From Neobacillus sp. SuZ13 (GTDB lineage: Bacteria > Bacillota > Bacilli > Bacillales > Cytobacillaceae), in the NCBI RefSeq assembly GCF_030123365.1, contig NZ_CP126107.1, forward strand, positions 4,239,501 to 4,303,500: a DNA stretch of 64,000 nucleotides, read 5' to 3'. A program made the translations under genes and the position numbers. The notes beneath the pieces are model-generated. The model saw only the letters and a list, made by a program, of their open reading frames with translations. It did no database searches and was not told where the DNA came from. This document shows, in pieces, positions 1 through 8,253 of this stretch. Numbering within the stretch: the stretch's first letter is position 1; each line of letters begins with the position of its first letter.

Positions 1-27
1 GTTCAGATCTAGACACTTATATCACCA

Positions 28-1167
28 TTATTTTCCTAAATTCTTTAATTTATCACCAATAACTTCTCCTAGCTGAAAGCCTTTTGACTCTTCAGGAAGT
101 TCATAGTCTTGGTTTTCCTCATACTCTTTTTCAAGTAGTTCTTTAATGCTTAATGATAGACGTTGATCAGACTCATTTGCATCAAGGACCTTAACTTCTA
201 CTTCTTGTCCTTCTTTTAATACTTCATGTGGAGTACCAATATGCTTATGTGCAATTTGTGAGATATGGACAAGGCCTTCCACACCAGGGAATACCTCGAC
301 AAATGCACCATAAGAGACCAATCTTTTTACTTTACCTTTTAAGATACTGCCTTTAGGCGCTTTTTCGGAAAGATTTGACCATGGTCCAGGGAGTGTTTCT
401 TTAATCGATAGGGAAATTCTCTCACTATCACGGTCCACACTTAAAACCTTAACTTGAACTTGTTGACCTTCATGAACAACATCTGATGGTTTATCAACAT
501 GATCATAGGATAATTGAGAAATATGAACTAGACCATCAATGCCGCCAATATCAACAAAAGCGCCAAAATCAGTGATTCTTTGAACTGTTCCATCAATAAT
601 TTGACCTACTTGTACGGCACTAAGTCGACTTTGTTTTTGCTTACCTTTTTCTTGTTCTACCACTGCTCGATGAGAAAGGATTAAACGATTCTTTTCCTTT
701 TCAAGTTCAACAATTTTAAAAGTAAGAATACGACCTTTGTAATCACTAAAATCTTCAACAAAATGAGCTTCAACTAAAGATGCAGGTACAAATCCACGAA
801 CTCCTAGATCAACTACCAGACCGCCTTTTACAACATCTTTTACTTCAGTTTCAATAATTTCTCCGCTTTGGAATTGATTTTCCAAGTGATCCCAAGCCTT
901 TTCTGCATCCACTTTTCTTTTTGAAAGGATGATTGCTTCTTCCTCGACCTTCAACACTTCTAATTCTAATTCATCACCTTCAGCAACTGCATCAGACGCC
1001 TTTTCAATATGCAGACTTGAAAGTTCACTGATTGGGATGATTCCATCCAATTTGCTGCCTTGGATATCGACTAGCACCTGCTTTTCTTCTACTTTGGTAA
1101 CTTGTCCAGTTACTTTATCCCCGATTTCAAAGCTTCTCACTTCTACTTGATTTAATTCTTCCGACAT
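28..1167 (-). CDS. rpsA: 30S ribosomal protein S1 homologue (YpfD/RpsA)
   Basis: 379 aa RNA-binding protein built of four S1/OB-fold repeats at about residues 14-83, 100-167, 186-255 and 271-341. The last two carry the typical GAFV-(D/E)-(I/V) core followed by GLVHISQ. Proteobacterial S1 has six repeats; the four-repeat form is normal for Bacillaceae, where its role in translation initiation is less strict, so the ribosomal function is taken from the family. A strong ribosome-binding site (AAGGAGG) lies 7 bases before the ATG. It follows plsC and cmk on the same strand, as ypfD follows cmk in B. subtilis. No terminator is visible in the 27 bases before the window edge. Confidence 0.93.
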   Translation of the reverse strand: MSEELNQVEVRSFEIGDKVTGQVTKVEEKQVLVDIQGSKLDGIIPISELSSLHIEKASDAVAEGDELELEVLKVEEEAIILSKRKVDAEKAWDHLENQFQSGEIIETEVKDVVKGGLVVDLGVRGFVPASLVEAHFVEDFSDYKGRILTFKIVELEKEKNRLILSHRAVVEQEKGKQKQSRLSAVQVGQIIDGTVQRITDFGAFVDIGGIDGLVHISQLSYDHVDKPSDVVHEGQQVQVKVLSVDRDSERISLSIKETLPGPWSNLSEKAPKGSILKGKVKRLVSYGAFVEVFPGVEGLVHISQIAHKHIGTPHEVLKEGQEVEVKVLDANESDQRLSLSIKELLEKEYEENQDYELPEESKGFQLGEVIGDKLKNLGK

Positions 1168-1327
1168 ATGTATTCCTCCTTAATCCATTTACTTCAAAAT
1201 TCTATATATGATCTGGTGGATGCCACGCAGCATACAACACATATAAAAATAATAAAAAAGCAGTGAATTTTCAAAAAAAACTCTTTCCATTAACTTCTTA
1301 CAAATAGACTATTTTGTCAAGCAGAAG

Positions 1328-1909
1328 CTATTGATGTTCTTTTCTAAGTTTATCAATTTTGGACATAATTAATTCAGTAACTTCTTCTGCTGACGCCTTC
1401 TCTTTTCTCATTTCCTCTAAATCAATAGGTTCTCCATAAACAACCTTTAATTTTCGGAAACTTTGGTAAGGACCGATGATGGCGCATGGGACAACCGATG
1501 CTGAGGACCTTAACGCAAAAAAGCCTGCTCCAGCAAGTCCCTTACCTAGTTCGCCGGTCTTACTTCTTGTGCCCTCTGGAAAGAGACCGAAAACATGACC
1601 ATCCTTTAGAATTTTCAAGCCTGTTCTAAGTGCTTCTCGATCACTGAATCCCCTTTTTACTGGAAAGGCATTACATTTTCTAACGATATTTCCCAAAACA
1701 GGTACTGAAAAAATCTCTTCTTTTGCCATGTAATGAACAGGACGCGGGGCCATTATTCCGACTATAATGGGATCAAAATTATGAATGTGATTCGCACAAA
1801 GAAGGACACCACCTTCTTTGGGGAAATGTTCTAATCCGATAGCTTCAACTCTGTAAAGTGGTTTAAATATTCCAGTAACCACTGATTTGGCAAAGTCATA
1901 AAACGTCAC
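1328..1909 (-). CDS. plsC: 1-acyl-sn-glycerol-3-phosphate acyltransferase (PlsC family)
   Basis: 193 aa membrane-associated acyltransferase that would convert lysophosphatidate to phosphatidate in phospholipid synthesis. The catalytic H-x4-D motif is NHIHNFD (His41, Asp46), and the substrate-binding EGTR motif lies at residues 112-115. Both are spaced as in the PlsC family, and the length is normal for the short Gram-positive forms. It starts 2 bases after the cmk stop, so the two are co-transcribed and probably translationally coupled. Bacilli often carry several paralogues, so which acyl acceptor it prefers cannot be read from the sequence. Confidence 0.88.
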   Translation of the reverse strand: MTFYDFAKSVVTGIFKPLYRVEAIGLEHFPKEGGVLLCANHIHNFDPIIVGIMAPRPVHYMAKEEIFSVPVLGNIVRKCNAFPVKRGFSDREALRTGLKILKDGHVFGLFPEGTRSKTGELGKGLAGAGFFALRSSASVVPCAIIGPYQSFRKLKVVYGEPIDLEEMRKEKASAEEVTELIMSKIDKLRKEHQ

Positions 1910-1911
1910 GC

Positions 1912-2586
1912 CTATCCAATCCTTTCGTGCACCAACACCATTATTTTTTCTACAACATCTTGAATTGATAAAGAGGTTGTATCGATTTCCACAGCATCAT
2001 CCGCTTTTTTCAATGGTGCCACTTCTCTCTCCGAATCGATCTTATCTCTTCGAGCAATTTCTTCTTTTAATTTTTCTACGTCAGACGGGAAGCCTTTTTG
2101 GATATTTTCCGTATGGCGCCTTTCTGCTCTTTCCTCAACACTAGCAAGTAAAAATACCTTTACCTCGGCATTAGGCAAGACATGGGTACCAATGTCCCTC
2201 CCATCCATCACAACGCCGCCTTCCGTGGCAAAAGCTTGCTGTCTTCTGACCATTTCTTCACGGACCTTTTGGTGTTTAGCTACATACGAGGTGGAATTGG
2301 TAACCTCAGCAAAACGAATTTCATTTGTAACATTTCGCTCATCTACGTAAACTAACTGACCTTTATCAGATGGCTGTAATCTAATGTCTGTTGATAATAA
2401 TGTTTCCAATAATGCATCTTCATCTTCTAAATTCAGTTGATTTACGATTGCTTTATATGTTAAAGCTCGGTACATTGCACCCGTATCGATATAAATATAG
2501 GAAAGTTTTTCTGCCACTATTTTTGCAACCGTACTTTTACCGGCTGCAGCAGGGCCGTCTATTGCAATTGATATTTTCTTGTCCAT
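1912..2586 (-). CDS. cmk: Cytidylate kinase
   Basis: 224 aa nucleoside monophosphate kinase that phosphorylates CMP and dCMP with ATP in pyrimidine salvage and de novo dCTP supply. The P-loop GPAAAGKS is at residues 11-18. The CMP-binding region contains YIDTGAMYRALT and the DGRDIGT motif, and an arginine-rich lid (EERAERR) follows. The length matches bacterial CMP kinases. It is the first gene of the cmk-plsC-rpsA group, and an AGGAGG ribosome-binding site precedes the ATG. Confidence 0.96.
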   Translation of the reverse strand: MDKKISIAIDGPAAAGKSTVAKIVAEKLSYIYIDTGAMYRALTYKAIVNQLNLEDEDALLETLLSTDIRLQPSDKGQLVYVDERNVTNEIRFAEVTNSTSYVAKHQKVREEMVRRQQAFATEGGVVMDGRDIGTHVLPNAEVKVFLLASVEERAERRHTENIQKGFPSDVEKLKEEIARRDKIDSEREVAPLKKADDAVEIDTTSLSIQDVVEKIMVLVHERIG

Positions 2587-2728
2587 AAATCCTCCTATTT
2601 GTCATCATGAGTTTCTTAGATGTTGTCTATTATTTATTTTACCACAAGATATTGGATTGCCTCTTTTTTTACCATGATAAAATATGAAATTTTTAACTAT
2701 TTTTTTAGTTAAAATTGGTCAATCAAAA

Positions 2729-2750
2729 GAAAGCAGGCTGGCCTGCTTTC
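2729..2750 (-). terminator. Hairpin after ypfB
   Basis: A 10-bp inverted repeat (GAAAGCAGGC / GCCTGCTTTC) with a two-base loop begins directly after the ypfB stop. On the minus strand it is followed by CTTTTGATTG, a weak T tract, so it is probably the terminator of ypfB. Confidence 0.55.
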
Positions 2751-2930
2751 TCATTTTCCCTGAAAGGTTTCAAGAATTTCAGTATATGTATTTTCATTTA
2801 CTCCTTCATATTTTGTCAATTGTTTTATTTGGGGAAGTATATTTAGCTGATGAAAAAAAAGTTGAGTTAGAAATAAAAAAATAAATTGAACGATGACAAT
2901 TTTTATTAAGATTCTTTCTACCTTTTTCAT
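2751..2930 (-). CDS. ypfB: Small membrane protein YpfB (DUF5359 family)
   Basis: 59 aa protein starting MKKVERILIK, with one hydrophobic segment at about residues 8-25 and a short hydrophilic C-terminus. The N-terminal KxxERILIKxVIVQ pattern and the place between cmk and ypeB match YpfB of B. subtilis. I start it at the internal Met because upstream codons in the same frame look non-coding and family members begin there. Function is unknown. The c-di-GMP receptor gene ypfA, which lies between ypfB and ypeB in B. subtilis, is absent here. Confidence 0.7.
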   Translation of the reverse strand: MKKVERILIKIVIVQFIFLFLTQLFFHQLNILPQIKQLTKYEGVNENTYTEILETFQGK

Positions 2931-2986
2931 GAAATTCCACTCCACTGATTAATATACTTATTATTGGAGTTTTTTGAAAAAAATAT

Positions 2987-3010
2987 AAGGAAAAGCAAAT
3001 GCTTTTCCTT
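2987..3010 (-). terminator. Terminator after ypeB
   Basis: A 10-bp perfect stem (AAGGAAAAGC / GCTTTTCCTT, loop AAAT) overlaps the ypeB stop. On the minus strand it is followed by TATATTTTTTTC, a good rho-independent terminator for the sleB-ypeB operon. Confidence 0.8.
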
Positions 3011-4358
3011 ATAACACATCTTCATAAACGGCCTCAGCATTTTTTAACTTTTCAACTTTTTCCTCAACACCACTTTTAGCATTAATATAAATTCGATACG
3101 TATCATCATCAATTGTTCCTAAAAATTCATAACAAAGAACTTCTTTGTTAAGGTTATTTATAATCATCGCCTGACGATCTTCCATAACCTTAAAATTTGG
3201 GTTTACCTTTGCTCGTGCTTGTTTCACAGAAATAGTTGGTTTTTCTATTTTCCTTGTCTGAAAAGACTTTAAATATTCTTCTGCTGATAGACCAATTATA
3301 TCACCGTTATCCAGTGCGACCTTTACTTTAATTGATTCAGGATAAATTCTAACTCCGTTAGTGGTTGAAACGAAATTGAATACTCCAATATTGTCATATT
3401 GTGTGCTTTCAAAGATTTCTAAACCTTTAAAGCCCGTTTCTTTTAAGAAAGCTGTCGCCTTATTATCAGCATCATTTAAACTAAGAACTTGTTTTTTTAC
3501 ATCACGTTGATTAATAAACCAGATTGGATGGCCGGCTTTTTTCGTAATATCCATACTTCCTTCCTCACCGGTTTTCTTATCTTTAATAGAAACGCTATAA
3601 AAACCATAGTCGGAACCTTTCCCATTCTCTGTTACCTTTACCTCTGAATTTCCGTCAATCTTGATGTATTTCTTAGCGATTTGGATAGCCTCTTGCTTAG
3701 AAATAGTCTTTCCTTCTATTTTGTTAAAATTTTCATCCTTTTGTTGCAGGTTTGCAAAAGTAGGACCCATATTTGATTCAGTGTAGCCGCTTACTGTCTT
3801 TTCTACAGCTTTAAAGCCATCAATAATTGTATTATCTGTTGTTTCTTTTCCAGATGCTAAAGCCAGTTCAACATCCATCCATCGAAGATTATTTTTTAAA
3901 ACCATATGCTGTACTTTTCTGAGATCATTTTGAATATCACCAGATTGCTTATATAACACCTTTAATGTGTTGTATTCATCCTTTGACAGTGGTTCCTTGT
4001 CTAAATCTCTGACAGCAGTACGGTAACTAAAGTTCCCAATTTTAGATAAGAATTCCTCAGTCTTGTTAAACGGAAGCAAGGTTAGCGGCAATTGTCCAAC
4101 ATCACTATGTGCCTCCGAGGTAAGCCTCCATACTTCAATTAAGGAAGGAGACAATGATTGTCTTGAGTTCATTGCTAGGGTTGTACCAATTTTATCGTGT
4201 AATAAATCTACTTGATAGGTAAGGTCATGAAATGCCCGTTGATACGTGTTTTCCGCATTTAATAGAACGGCATTTTTCTCCTGATGTTCTTGATAGCCCC
4301 AGTATGCTGTTCCCGCAACACCGACAGCGAGAACTCCAATTAATATTCCTCTTATCAA
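3009..4358 (-). CDS. ypeB: Germination protein YpeB
   Basis: 449 aa spore protein needed for assembly or stability of the cortex-lytic enzyme SleB. One N-terminal transmembrane segment or uncleaved signal lies at residues 4-20. A helical N-terminal region follows, then PepSY-like repeats in the C-terminal half, where the pattern 'ISKQEAIQIAKKYI' is the helix entering the first one. The length agrees with B. subtilis YpeB. It begins 14 bases after the sleB stop, so both come from one transcript, as is usual for this pair, which is made in the forespore. The shared hairpin at the 3' end closes the operon. Confidence 0.95.
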   Translation of the reverse strand: MIRGILIGVLAVGVAGTAYWGYQEHQEKNAVLLNAENTYQRAFHDLTYQVDLLHDKIGTTLAMNSRQSLSPSLIEVWRLTSEAHSDVGQLPLTLLPFNKTEEFLSKIGNFSYRTAVRDLDKEPLSKDEYNTLKVLYKQSGDIQNDLRKVQHMVLKNNLRWMDVELALASGKETTDNTIIDGFKAVEKTVSGYTESNMGPTFANLQQKDENFNKIEGKTISKQEAIQIAKKYIKIDGNSEVKVTENGKGSDYGFYSVSIKDKKTGEEGSMDITKKAGHPIWFINQRDVKKQVLSLNDADNKATAFLKETGFKGLEIFESTQYDNIGVFNFVSTTNGVRIYPESIKVKVALDNGDIIGLSAEEYLKSFQTRKIEKPTISVKQARAKVNPNFKVMEDRQAMIINNLNKEVLCYEFLGTIDDDTYRIYINAKSGVEEKVEKLKNAEAVYEDVL

Positions 4359-4372
4359 TTTAATTCACCTCT

Positions 4373-5302
4373 CTACTTGCAAAAAATATGTTTCCCGATT
4401 CGTTTGATTTGTGGTCGTCCCCAGATCCACCCGCTGGTAGCGGTATCCGGGTTAAAATAATAAAGCGCATCCCCAGTTGGGTCCCAACCATTAATCGCAT
4501 CCAAAACCGCCTTCTTTGCATTTTCATTTGGGGTAAGCCATATTTGTCCATCGGCTACGGCTGTGAATGCACCAGGCTCAAAAATCACTCCTGAAACTGT
4601 ATTTGGGAATGTGGCACTATTTACCCGATTGAGAATAACAGCAGCCACAGCAACTTGGCCTGTATAAGGCTCTCCCCGGGATTCTCCATAAACGGCATTA
4701 GCCATTAACTGAATATCATTTTGTGAAAAACCATTTGGTGTGTTCGCTGCCGTCGGTTTTTTAGGTGCTGTTTTCTGGGGTGCTGTGTTTTTTTGTGGCA
4801 CCGTTTGTTTTGGAGCTTGCTTTGCTGGTGCCTGTTTCACTGGCGCTTGGTTAGCTGGCGGCTGATTTTCTGGTGCTTGGTTAGCTGGCGCCTGTTTCGC
4901 AGGACTTGGTGCAACCTGTTTACTTTGATCAACCCCACCGTAATGTGTAAACTTTTTGCCAGTATTAATATGTTTTTTTACAAACTGTTCATTGTATTTA
5001 CTTGCTTTGGCTAGTTTTAATTTTGTTGGCCACCCTGCAAGCCCATCTACCGGCAAGCCAAATTCATATTGAAAATTTCTTAATGCCCAATATGTGCTCC
5101 AGCCAAAAACCCCATCAATCTTACCGTTATAAAAGCCCAAATACTGGAGTCTTGATTGAAGCTCAATGACATCATCTCCAACCGCCCCCTTTTGAATTAC
5201 CTGATTAGAGAAAGCACGCACCTCCTTGCTTTCAGAAATCGATGATGTCACGATCAGAAGGATTAGTATAAATAACTTAATTAGGATTTTCTTCTTTTTC
5301 AT
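4373..5302 (-). CDS. sleB: Spore cortex-lytic enzyme SleB
   Basis: 309 aa lytic transglycosylase that degrades muramic-delta-lactam-containing cortex during germination. Order of parts: signal peptide (about 1-29), peptidoglycan-binding domain (about 36-90, 'LQSRLQYLGFYNGKIDG'), a long Pro/Ala/Gln linker (about 130-185), and the C-terminal SleB/CwlJ hydrolase domain with the catalytic Glu in YGESRGEPY. The linker is made of repeated AP-x-x-QAP units and looks like a tandem expansion. A candidate ribosome-binding site with a run of Gs precedes the ATG. YpeB, its partner, is encoded immediately downstream. Confidence 0.96.
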   Translation of the reverse strand: MKKKKILIKLFILILLIVTSSISESKEVRAFSNQVIQKGAVGDDVIELQSRLQYLGFYNGKIDGVFGWSTYWALRNFQYEFGLPVDGLAGWPTKLKLAKASKYNEQFVKKHINTGKKFTHYGGVDQSKQVAPSPAKQAPANQAPENQPPANQAPVKQAPAKQAPKQTVPQKNTAPQKTAPKKPTAANTPNGFSQNDIQLMANAVYGESRGEPYTGQVAVAAVILNRVNSATFPNTVSGVIFEPGAFTAVADGQIWLTPNENAKKAVLDAINGWDPTGDALYYFNPDTATSGWIWGRPQIKRIGKHIFCK

Positions 5303-5389
5303 GGAATTTTAACCCCCATTGTAAATCTTTTAAGCAGTAAACCTATTTTTTGTTTTAATGGGTTTTTTATTCCAATTATATAAATAAAA

Positions 5390-5414
5390 AACCCTTCTTT
5401 ATGACTGAAGGGTT
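5390..5414 (-). terminator. Bidirectional terminator at the prsW 3' end
   Basis: The stem AACCCTTC / GAAGGGTT is flanked by A runs on the left and T runs on the right. It overlaps the prsW stop codon and would end minus-strand transcripts. Confidence 0.75.
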
Positions 5415-6088
5415 TTTTGGACAGAATATTGTTTTTTCAAATGATTGGCACTTAAGATTTTTGCTTTCTTAACTTTTCTTAGACCAAACCACCAAAGAAA
5501 AATCATAAACGGAAAAATAATCATAAGCCAATTTTCTTGTGATATTAAGATAAAATCATAGGCTCCATGGAGAATAAATGGCAAAAACAAGGAAAGAATG
5601 ACCCACTTCGCTTTACTTCCTTCTGTAAATTTTGCCTTTCCAATGTAAAAGCCCATAATTACACCAAATAAGGCATGACTGGAAACAGGTAACAATGCAC
5701 GTGTCATGGCATGTTCGATTCCATTCGCTATTAAGTAAAAGATATTTTCGATTGTAGCAAAACCAAGTGAAACAGCTACTCCGTAAACAATACCATCAAA
5801 GGGTTCATCAAACTCTACATGCTGATAAATAACGTAAAAGAGGATAAACCATTTAAAGAACTCTTCAAACAGGCCTGAGCTAAAGAATGCATTGAATATT
5901 TCAGATTTTACTATATGTTCTGTTTCAAGGACATGCTGGATAAACATAATTGGAAACACAAGCAATGCTCCGTACATAAACGTCCTTAAAACGAAAGAAA
6001 TTGGCTCTGGTTCATATTCATCTTTTAAATAAAAGTAACTTAGTAATGCCAGTCCGGGGGCAAGTCCGGCTGATAATATTCCCAGCAT
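5399..6088 (-). CDS. prsW: Glutamic-type intramembrane protease PrsW
   Basis: 229 aa polytopic membrane protein (about seven or eight hydrophobic segments). It carries the PrsW signature EExxxK-like core, here SGLFEEFFKWF with Glu75-Glu76 and Lys79, plus conserved histidines in later helices (SHALFGVIMG and LHGAYDF). In B. subtilis PrsW makes the site-1 cut in the anti-sigma factor RsiW to release sigma-W. No sigW/rsiW pair is in this window, so the substrate would be encoded elsewhere. Position between sleB and ypdA is as in B. subtilis (ypdC). Confidence 0.9.
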   Translation of the reverse strand: MLGILSAGLAPGLALLSYFYLKDEYEPEPISFVLRTFMYGALLVFPIMFIQHVLETEHIVKSEIFNAFFSSGLFEEFFKWFILFYVIYQHVEFDEPFDGIVYGVAVSLGFATIENIFYLIANGIEHAMTRALLPVSSHALFGVIMGFYIGKAKFTEGSKAKWVILSLFLPFILHGAYDFILISQENWLMIIFPFMIFLWWFGLRKVKKAKILSANHLKKQYSVQKTLQS

Positions 6089-6198
6089 GATGAACCTCTT
6101 TTCAAATCCATTTTCTTAATCGTAACATGGTTTCTCTATAAAGAAAATGAAAGATTCATTCCAATTACTAATAGGTTATTCCATTTGGTTAGTTAAGC

Positions 6199-7155
6199 TT
6201 AAAATCTAATCTCATTCAAATTACTTGCAAGCGCAACTGCCAATTTAATTCTAGCTTTTTTAGAGTCATTATCACTTCCAAGAATTACGCCTTTATTAAA
6301 TAGGTCAAAGGCACTTCCTTCATAATCATAGGTTGTATAAACTGAACCTTCTTCTGCGCTTGTGGTTATAACTAGTTTCATTCCTTGAGCAATAGCTTTT
6401 TCAATTTCTGTCATCATTTTAGGAGCAACTTGACCACGCCCCACTCCCTCTAAAATAATTCCAGCAATCCCCGCCTCCCGCGCTGCCTTGATAAATTTCC
6501 CATCCGCTCCAATATAGCATTTAATGATTTCAACTTGAGGGATGGAAGTTTTAATCTCAAAATACTCTCTTTTAATTGGTTTTTGGAAAACATGAACTTG
6601 ATCATTATCTATAATGCCTAGATATCCAAACCCAAATGAGTTAAATCCTTGGATATTAGATGCATGTTCTTTTTTCACATAACGTGCAGCAAATATTCGT
6701 TCATTAAAAACAACCACTGTTCCGGCATTCCTTAAATCTTCAGCACAAGCACAATAAATGGCATGACGTAAATTAATATATACATCGCTTCCTACATCCT
6801 CCAGTGAGCGCTGTGAACCTGTCACGACCACAGTCCTGGAGTCATTAATTGTTAAATCAAGGAAATAGGAAGTTTCTTCCATCGTATCTGTTCCATGAGT
6901 GACAACAACACCTGAAACATCGTCATCCTTAAAATAGCCTTCTATTTTATCCTTCAATAATAATAGATCATCGAAGGTAATATGAATACTGGCTTTCTGA
7001 AAAACAGATTCAACAACCACTTCGATGTCGTTTGGCAAATTACACATACTTGCCAATTCCTCACCCGTTATCGCTCCTGAGGCTAATTTTCCTGAATCTT
7101 TATTTGTCTTGCTTGCAATAGTCCCGCCTGTCGTTAATAAAACTACCTTTTTCAT
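6199..7155 (-). CDS. L-asparaginase (type I-like)
   Basis: 318 aa amidohydrolase that converts asparagine to aspartate and ammonia. The first catalytic motif TTGGTIAS is at residues 8-15 (nucleophile Thr12) and the second, THGTDTMEET, is at 86-95 (Thr89, Asp90). The C-terminal TTSAEEGSVYTTYDYEGS region is typical of the family. No signal peptide is present, so it is cytoplasmic. Its ATG shares one base with the ypdA stop (TAATG), which implies translational coupling to the bacillithiol-system gene. In B. subtilis the asparaginases are located elsewhere, so this gene is an addition to the conserved block. Confidence 0.88.
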   Translation of the reverse strand: MKKVVLLTTGGTIASKTNKDSGKLASGAITGEELASMCNLPNDIEVVVESVFQKASIHITFDDLLLLKDKIEGYFKDDDVSGVVVTHGTDTMEETSYFLDLTINDSRTVVVTGSQRSLEDVGSDVYINLRHAIYCACAEDLRNAGTVVVFNERIFAARYVKKEHASNIQGFNSFGFGYLGIIDNDQVHVFQKPIKREYFEIKTSIPQVEIIKCYIGADGKFIKAAREAGIAGIILEGVGRGQVAPKMMTEIEKAIAQGMKLVITTSAEEGSVYTTYDYEGSAFDLFNKGVILGSDNDSKKARIKLAVALASNLNEIRF

Positions 7156-8138
7156 TATTTAGCCACCTTTTTTGCATCTTTTTCTATAATTGAACGAGAG
7201 ATTGCCTCTCCATGGAACCTGCCATTTTCAATAAATATTTCATTTGCGTTATTTCCGGCTGCAATAACACCTGCAATATATATTCCCTCAATGTTTGTCT
7301 CCATCGAATCCGGACTAAAGAATGGCCTTCCTGATTCTTCGTCTATTTTTACACCCATATTTTTTAAGAATTGATGGTCTGGATGGTATCCGGTCATGGC
7401 AAATACAAAATCATTGCTTATAGTTTTATCTTCTGCGTCTTTTGTATAAATAACTTGATTCTCTGTTATTTCCTTAACGAGGGCGTTAAACTCCATTAGG
7501 ATTGTTCCTGTTCGAACTAGCGACTCAAACTCAGGGAGAATCCAAGGCTTAATACTTGGTGAATATTTATTACCACGATATAAAACGGTCACTCTCGCAC
7601 CTGCTTTAACAAGTTCAAGGGCCGCGTCAACACTTGAATTTTTTCCGCCGATCACACAAACATCCTTATCGAAATATGGATGGGCCTCTTTAAAATAGTG
7701 GAATACCTTGGATAAATTTTCACCCGGAACATTCATATAGTTTGGATGATCATAATAACCAGTTGCAATGATTACATGGCGTGCATTATACGTATTTTTA
7801 TCAGTAAAGATTTGAAATATCTCATCCTTTTTAAGAACTTTATTCACTTGTTCGAAAGAATTAATACGGAGCTGTTTTCGTTTAGCGACTTCTCGATAAT
7901 AGACAAGAGCTTGATTTCTTTTTGGTTTATAGCTCTCAGTAATAAATGGGACTTCCCCAATTTCTAACTTTTCTGCCGTGCTAAAAAATGTTTGATGAGT
8001 AGGATAGTGATAAATGGAATTTACCACATTCCCCTTTTCAATGATTAATGGTTTTTTTCCTTTATCCTGAAGGGCGATGGCTGCTGCTAATCCACAGGGT
8101 CCGCCACCAACAATTATAATATCTTCTATTTGCATCAT
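7155..8138 (-). CDS. ypdA: YpdA/Bdr, putative bacillithiol disulfide reductase
   Basis: 327 aa FAD- and NAD(P)H-dependent pyridine-nucleotide disulfide oxidoreductase-like protein. The N-terminal FAD motif is IIIVGGGPCGLAAA (residues 8-21), the NAD(P)-binding motif is VIGGKNSSVDAALE, and the C-terminal region has the YIAGVIAAG motif. YpdA proteins reduce bacillithiol disulfide and lack the CxxC pair of classical reductases. I place the start at the ATG at 8138, since AAGGAG lies 7 bases before it; a longer reading would include that ribosome-binding site in the coding sequence. Asparaginase follows with a one-base overlap. Confidence 0.9.
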   Translation of the reverse strand: MMQIEDIIIVGGGPCGLAAAIALQDKGKKPLIIEKGNVVNSIYHYPTHQTFFSTAEKLEIGEVPFITESYKPKRNQALVYYREVAKRKQLRINSFEQVNKVLKKDEIFQIFTDKNTYNARHVIIATGYYDHPNYMNVPGENLSKVFHYFKEAHPYFDKDVCVIGGKNSSVDAALELVKAGARVTVLYRGNKYSPSIKPWILPEFESLVRTGTILMEFNALVKEITENQVIYTKDAEDKTISNDFVFAMTGYHPDHQFLKNMGVKIDEESGRPFFSPDSMETNIEGIYIAGVIAAGNNANEIFIENGRFHGEAISRSIIEKDAKKVAK

Positions 8139-8178
8139 CGGTACACTCCTTAATACAATCACATGGATGACAAAAAAA

Positions 8179-8204
8179 ACTCCTATCGTCTATGATAGGA
8201 GTTT
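8179..8204 (-). terminator. Terminator after glutamate dehydrogenase
   Basis: An 11-bp stem (AACTCCTATC / GATAGGAGTT plus flanking A/T) is followed on the minus strand by eight Ts. It separates gudB from ypdA. Confidence 0.85.
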
Positions 8205-8253
8205 TTATTCTATGTTTCAATGGTTTAGTATAATATTTAGCCTGGGGCCGTTA

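Noticed and set aside
1315..1320. TTGACA on the minus strand upstream of rpsA
   Set aside because: No -10 element at the correct spacing; cannot be supported as a promoter.
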